Assembly: GCA_003952965.2 (NCBI GenBank)
Contig: RXIC02000005.1
Span: forward strand, 64,013 to 128,012
DNA length: 64,000 bases
Direction: 5' to 3'
Source of the DNA: Morella rubra
Taxonomy: Eukaryota > Streptophyta > Magnoliopsida > Fagales > Myricaceae
Shown: piece by piece, positions 61,906 through 64,000 of the stretch
Layout: each line of letters begins with the position of its first letter
How positions within the stretch are numbered: the first letter of the stretch is position 1
Notes under the pieces: generated by a model
The model's database searches: none
The model's input: the letters and a program-made list of their open reading frames with translations, nothing else
Told to the model about the DNA's origin: nothing
Program-made: the position numbers and the translations under genes

Positions 61906-63809
61906 TCAGATCGATCGTAGGATCTGATTGGAAGATCCGCCCAACGGTTCTATTGGGGGGAAAACATAGCACGGATTATGAAATACTAACTCCCAGCACT
62001 CGGGGGAATAGGCTGCAGGGTAATTTGCCCAGTACTGCCAGGGCACCTGGCCATGTTCTGCATTTGAGCCACTACATGATCCATTGTCCTCACTACAGAC
62101 AATGTTCATCGGGGTCTCAAAGCCAGAAGCGAGATCCTTTTGACCACCAGACTCGTTATGAAAGTTGCCATCCAGATCAGCAAGCGAAATGATGTCCTCA
62201 AGGGAATAGGGGGCATTCTCATTCATGCCATTCTGTAAACCCACCCCACCATGACTGCTGTTTACGTCATTGGTGACAGGGAAAACAGCGGGGAAAGCAG
62301 GTGACACTTTTTCCAGATTCATGCCTTCCTTCAACTGCAAATCAAACTGATGTTAGGAATATAAACGAACGAGATAGGAACTAAATTCTCCTTGAAAGAC
62401 TGAAACTTATTCGTTTTAAGCAGAAATTCAATGCCTTACTCACCTCAGTGGCTGTTACTACTGCCAATTGATCTGTGGCAGTGTTATGACCATTTTGACA
62501 ATGACAAGTATAGTGTTGCATGTTGTTCCAGCAACACTTTTTTCGGGACAACGTCTAGGGAGATAATTGTAAGTTCCATCTCCTAGTGCTGGAGGTACTG
62601 AAGCCACTGCTATCTCAGACTTTGCTTCTTCAAGAGAGGATTTAGCTGTGGTGGGAGTTGACACAGCAGGCGTATTTGGAAGTGAAGTGGAGAGGTTCGA
62701 ATCCACGGGCTCTTGCAGCCAGGCTTCGATCATCTCTAAATCTGGAAACGTATCTTGTGCCGATTGGTTCTCAACAGGTGTTGTAGCGTCGGATGATGGA
62801 GATACGGAACCCAGAGCGATTTCGGAGTTTGTTTCGTCAAGATGAGATTTGGATGTGGTCGGGGATTGAACAGAAGGTCCAGCGCCATTCGGACCTTTGC
62901 GCTTATCGAATACACGACAGAGTAGAAAGGAATTCTGCATACAGGTAATCAACGAAGTGAATGAGGGAGCGTAAAATTGGCAGCTCATTAATACTTACGA
63001 ACAGAATTAAACAAAAGTCAATTGTGCGCTCAAGAAGAAATGTCACTCTACTAATCTCATAATTAAGACCAACCTATCAAACAAAAGAACTAGCAAAGCA
63101 GCATGGCAAAGGATCGAGGAGACCAAAAACCAACCTGATAGGGGTCTGTGCGGTACTCATGAGTTACCCAACTGGTCTTTTTGCACTCACGAGCACGCCC
63201 TTCGTAGAATACCAGACTCTTTTTCATTCCAATTAAGCGTGATCCGGACATGATTTTCCGATCATTGCCGGTCGGTTTCCAGAACCCAGCCTTTGTTTTC
63301 CTGTTAAACCGATTCCCTCTCCGATGCTTCGGTTCTGGTTGTGTGATAAAGAACCACTGCGGATCCATGGTGGGTATGCTAGATTTACCTGCACGCAGAG
63401 AAACTAACATGAGAGGGAAGTCATGTAAGCAAAATTCATTACTGGCAAATGTGAGAGGTAAAATCACATAAGATCAAAAGAGTTAGGAAATAACATTAGA
63501 GAGAGAGAGAGAGAGACTGATCTTACAAATTTGACTAAAAACATTCCATGGTCTTCGCGACAAAGGACTACCAGAGAATTACAAACTCGCCGGAAAATGG
63601 TAAAAGGAAACCGAACACGGGTATGCAATAGCATGAATAAAAAGATTACCAGGCAACTCCCAGGGCTCCCATTTATAGAACGGAATTTCGGGAATAAAGT
63701 CGACTTCTTCGTCATCCCCACTGATCTTAGACCTCAAGTAGTCGATTAGCTCCACATCCGTGGGACTAAATCTGAACCCCCGCGGGAGTTTCAGGGGTAA
63801 CCCACTCAT
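61906..63809 (-). CDS. NAC-domain transcription factor, four exons, one apparent single-base frameshift in exon 3
   Basis: Exons 63809-63650, 63388-63135, 62934-62444 and 62334-61906. The full NAC DNA-binding domain is present: [19 protein letters not shown] (A), [16 protein letters not shown] (B), [20 protein letters not shown] and GFWKPTGND (C), [20 protein letters not shown] (D) and NSFLLCRVF (E). The variable C-terminal part is acidic/Ser-rich, with a repeated segment in exon 3 ([40 protein letters not shown]). Exon 3 is 491 nt where 492 is needed. The frame fails in an A run near 62541 (six As); beyond it the coherent frame reads [20 protein letters not shown] and ends at a good donor (GAG|GTGAGT). 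One missing A is the simplest reading. An in-frame ATG at 63830 adds seven residues. No C-terminal membrane helix is seen. The intact length would be ~444 residues. Confidence 0.9.
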
Positions 63810-64000
63810 CTCACACACCCACGCACGCACTCACACACAAAACGAATTAGTTTCATGCAAAGAGAACGTTTCACTGAGAAACCCAGAAAACCTATCTAAA
63901 ACACTTTAAAAAAAAAAAAAAGGGAAGAAGGAAGAAAGAACAAAAGCTATCTATAAGCGAGGGAGAATTGAAGGAATTAGGTGAAGGCGCAAATGAGAGC

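Overview
This window is nuclear DNA from a flowering plant, probably a eudicot. Genes have GT-AG introns, there is an intron-bearing tRNA-Met(CAT) gene, the protein families are plant ones (class III peroxidase, HIPP, NAC, ILR1-like amidohydrolase), and plant Ty1/copia, En/Spm and LINE sequence is present. I see no bacterial, organellar or CRISPR sequence. The species cannot be fixed from the sequence alone.

Layout. 1-7.4 kb is old repeat country: the end of a copia LTR, a 261-bp tandem triplication of that LTR end, a minus-strand En/Spm-associated gene with a 1.3-kb solo LTR (5-bp duplication AATAT on both sides) in one intron, a short foldback repeat, and two coding-like minus-strand segments that I cannot name. 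7.4-27.7 kb is a head-to-tail array of three almost identical Ty1/copia elements sharing LTRs (LTR-internal-LTR-internal-LTR-internal-LTR). 27.7-28.4 kb is an inverted LTR plus leader fragment of the same family, which cuts exon 4 of a class III peroxidase gene (28.4-29.7 kb, minus strand). 29.7-64 kb is ordinary genic DNA with all genes on the minus strand: a conserved plant protein of unknown function (five exons, 1204 codons), a small conserved plant protein, an HMA-domain protein, a two-HMA-domain HIPP, an ILR1-like IAA-amino-acid hydrolase, and a NAC transcription factor. The single RNA gene, tRNA-Met, is on the plus strand.

Most interesting: each copia copy has a strong splice donor inside its LTR and a strong acceptor 8 nt before the gag ATG. 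The implied leader intron of about 1.5 kb contains the primer binding site and a run of about twelve consecutive near-perfect GC-rich stem-loops divided by A-tracts. This suggests, but does not prove, a retrovirus-like split between unspliced genomic RNA (with primer site and structured leader) and spliced gag-pol mRNA. The last LTR and the inverted LTR form a large palindrome that could give hairpin RNA. The array ends lack matching target duplications, and the peroxidase tail is absent on the far side. Together these fit ectopic recombination between separate insertions with loss of the DNA between them.

Caution: several reading frames (the copia copies, NAC exon 3 and perhaps the HIPP) are broken by single-base changes, most of them in homopolymers. 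Some of these breaks may be base-calling errors in the assembly rather than biology.
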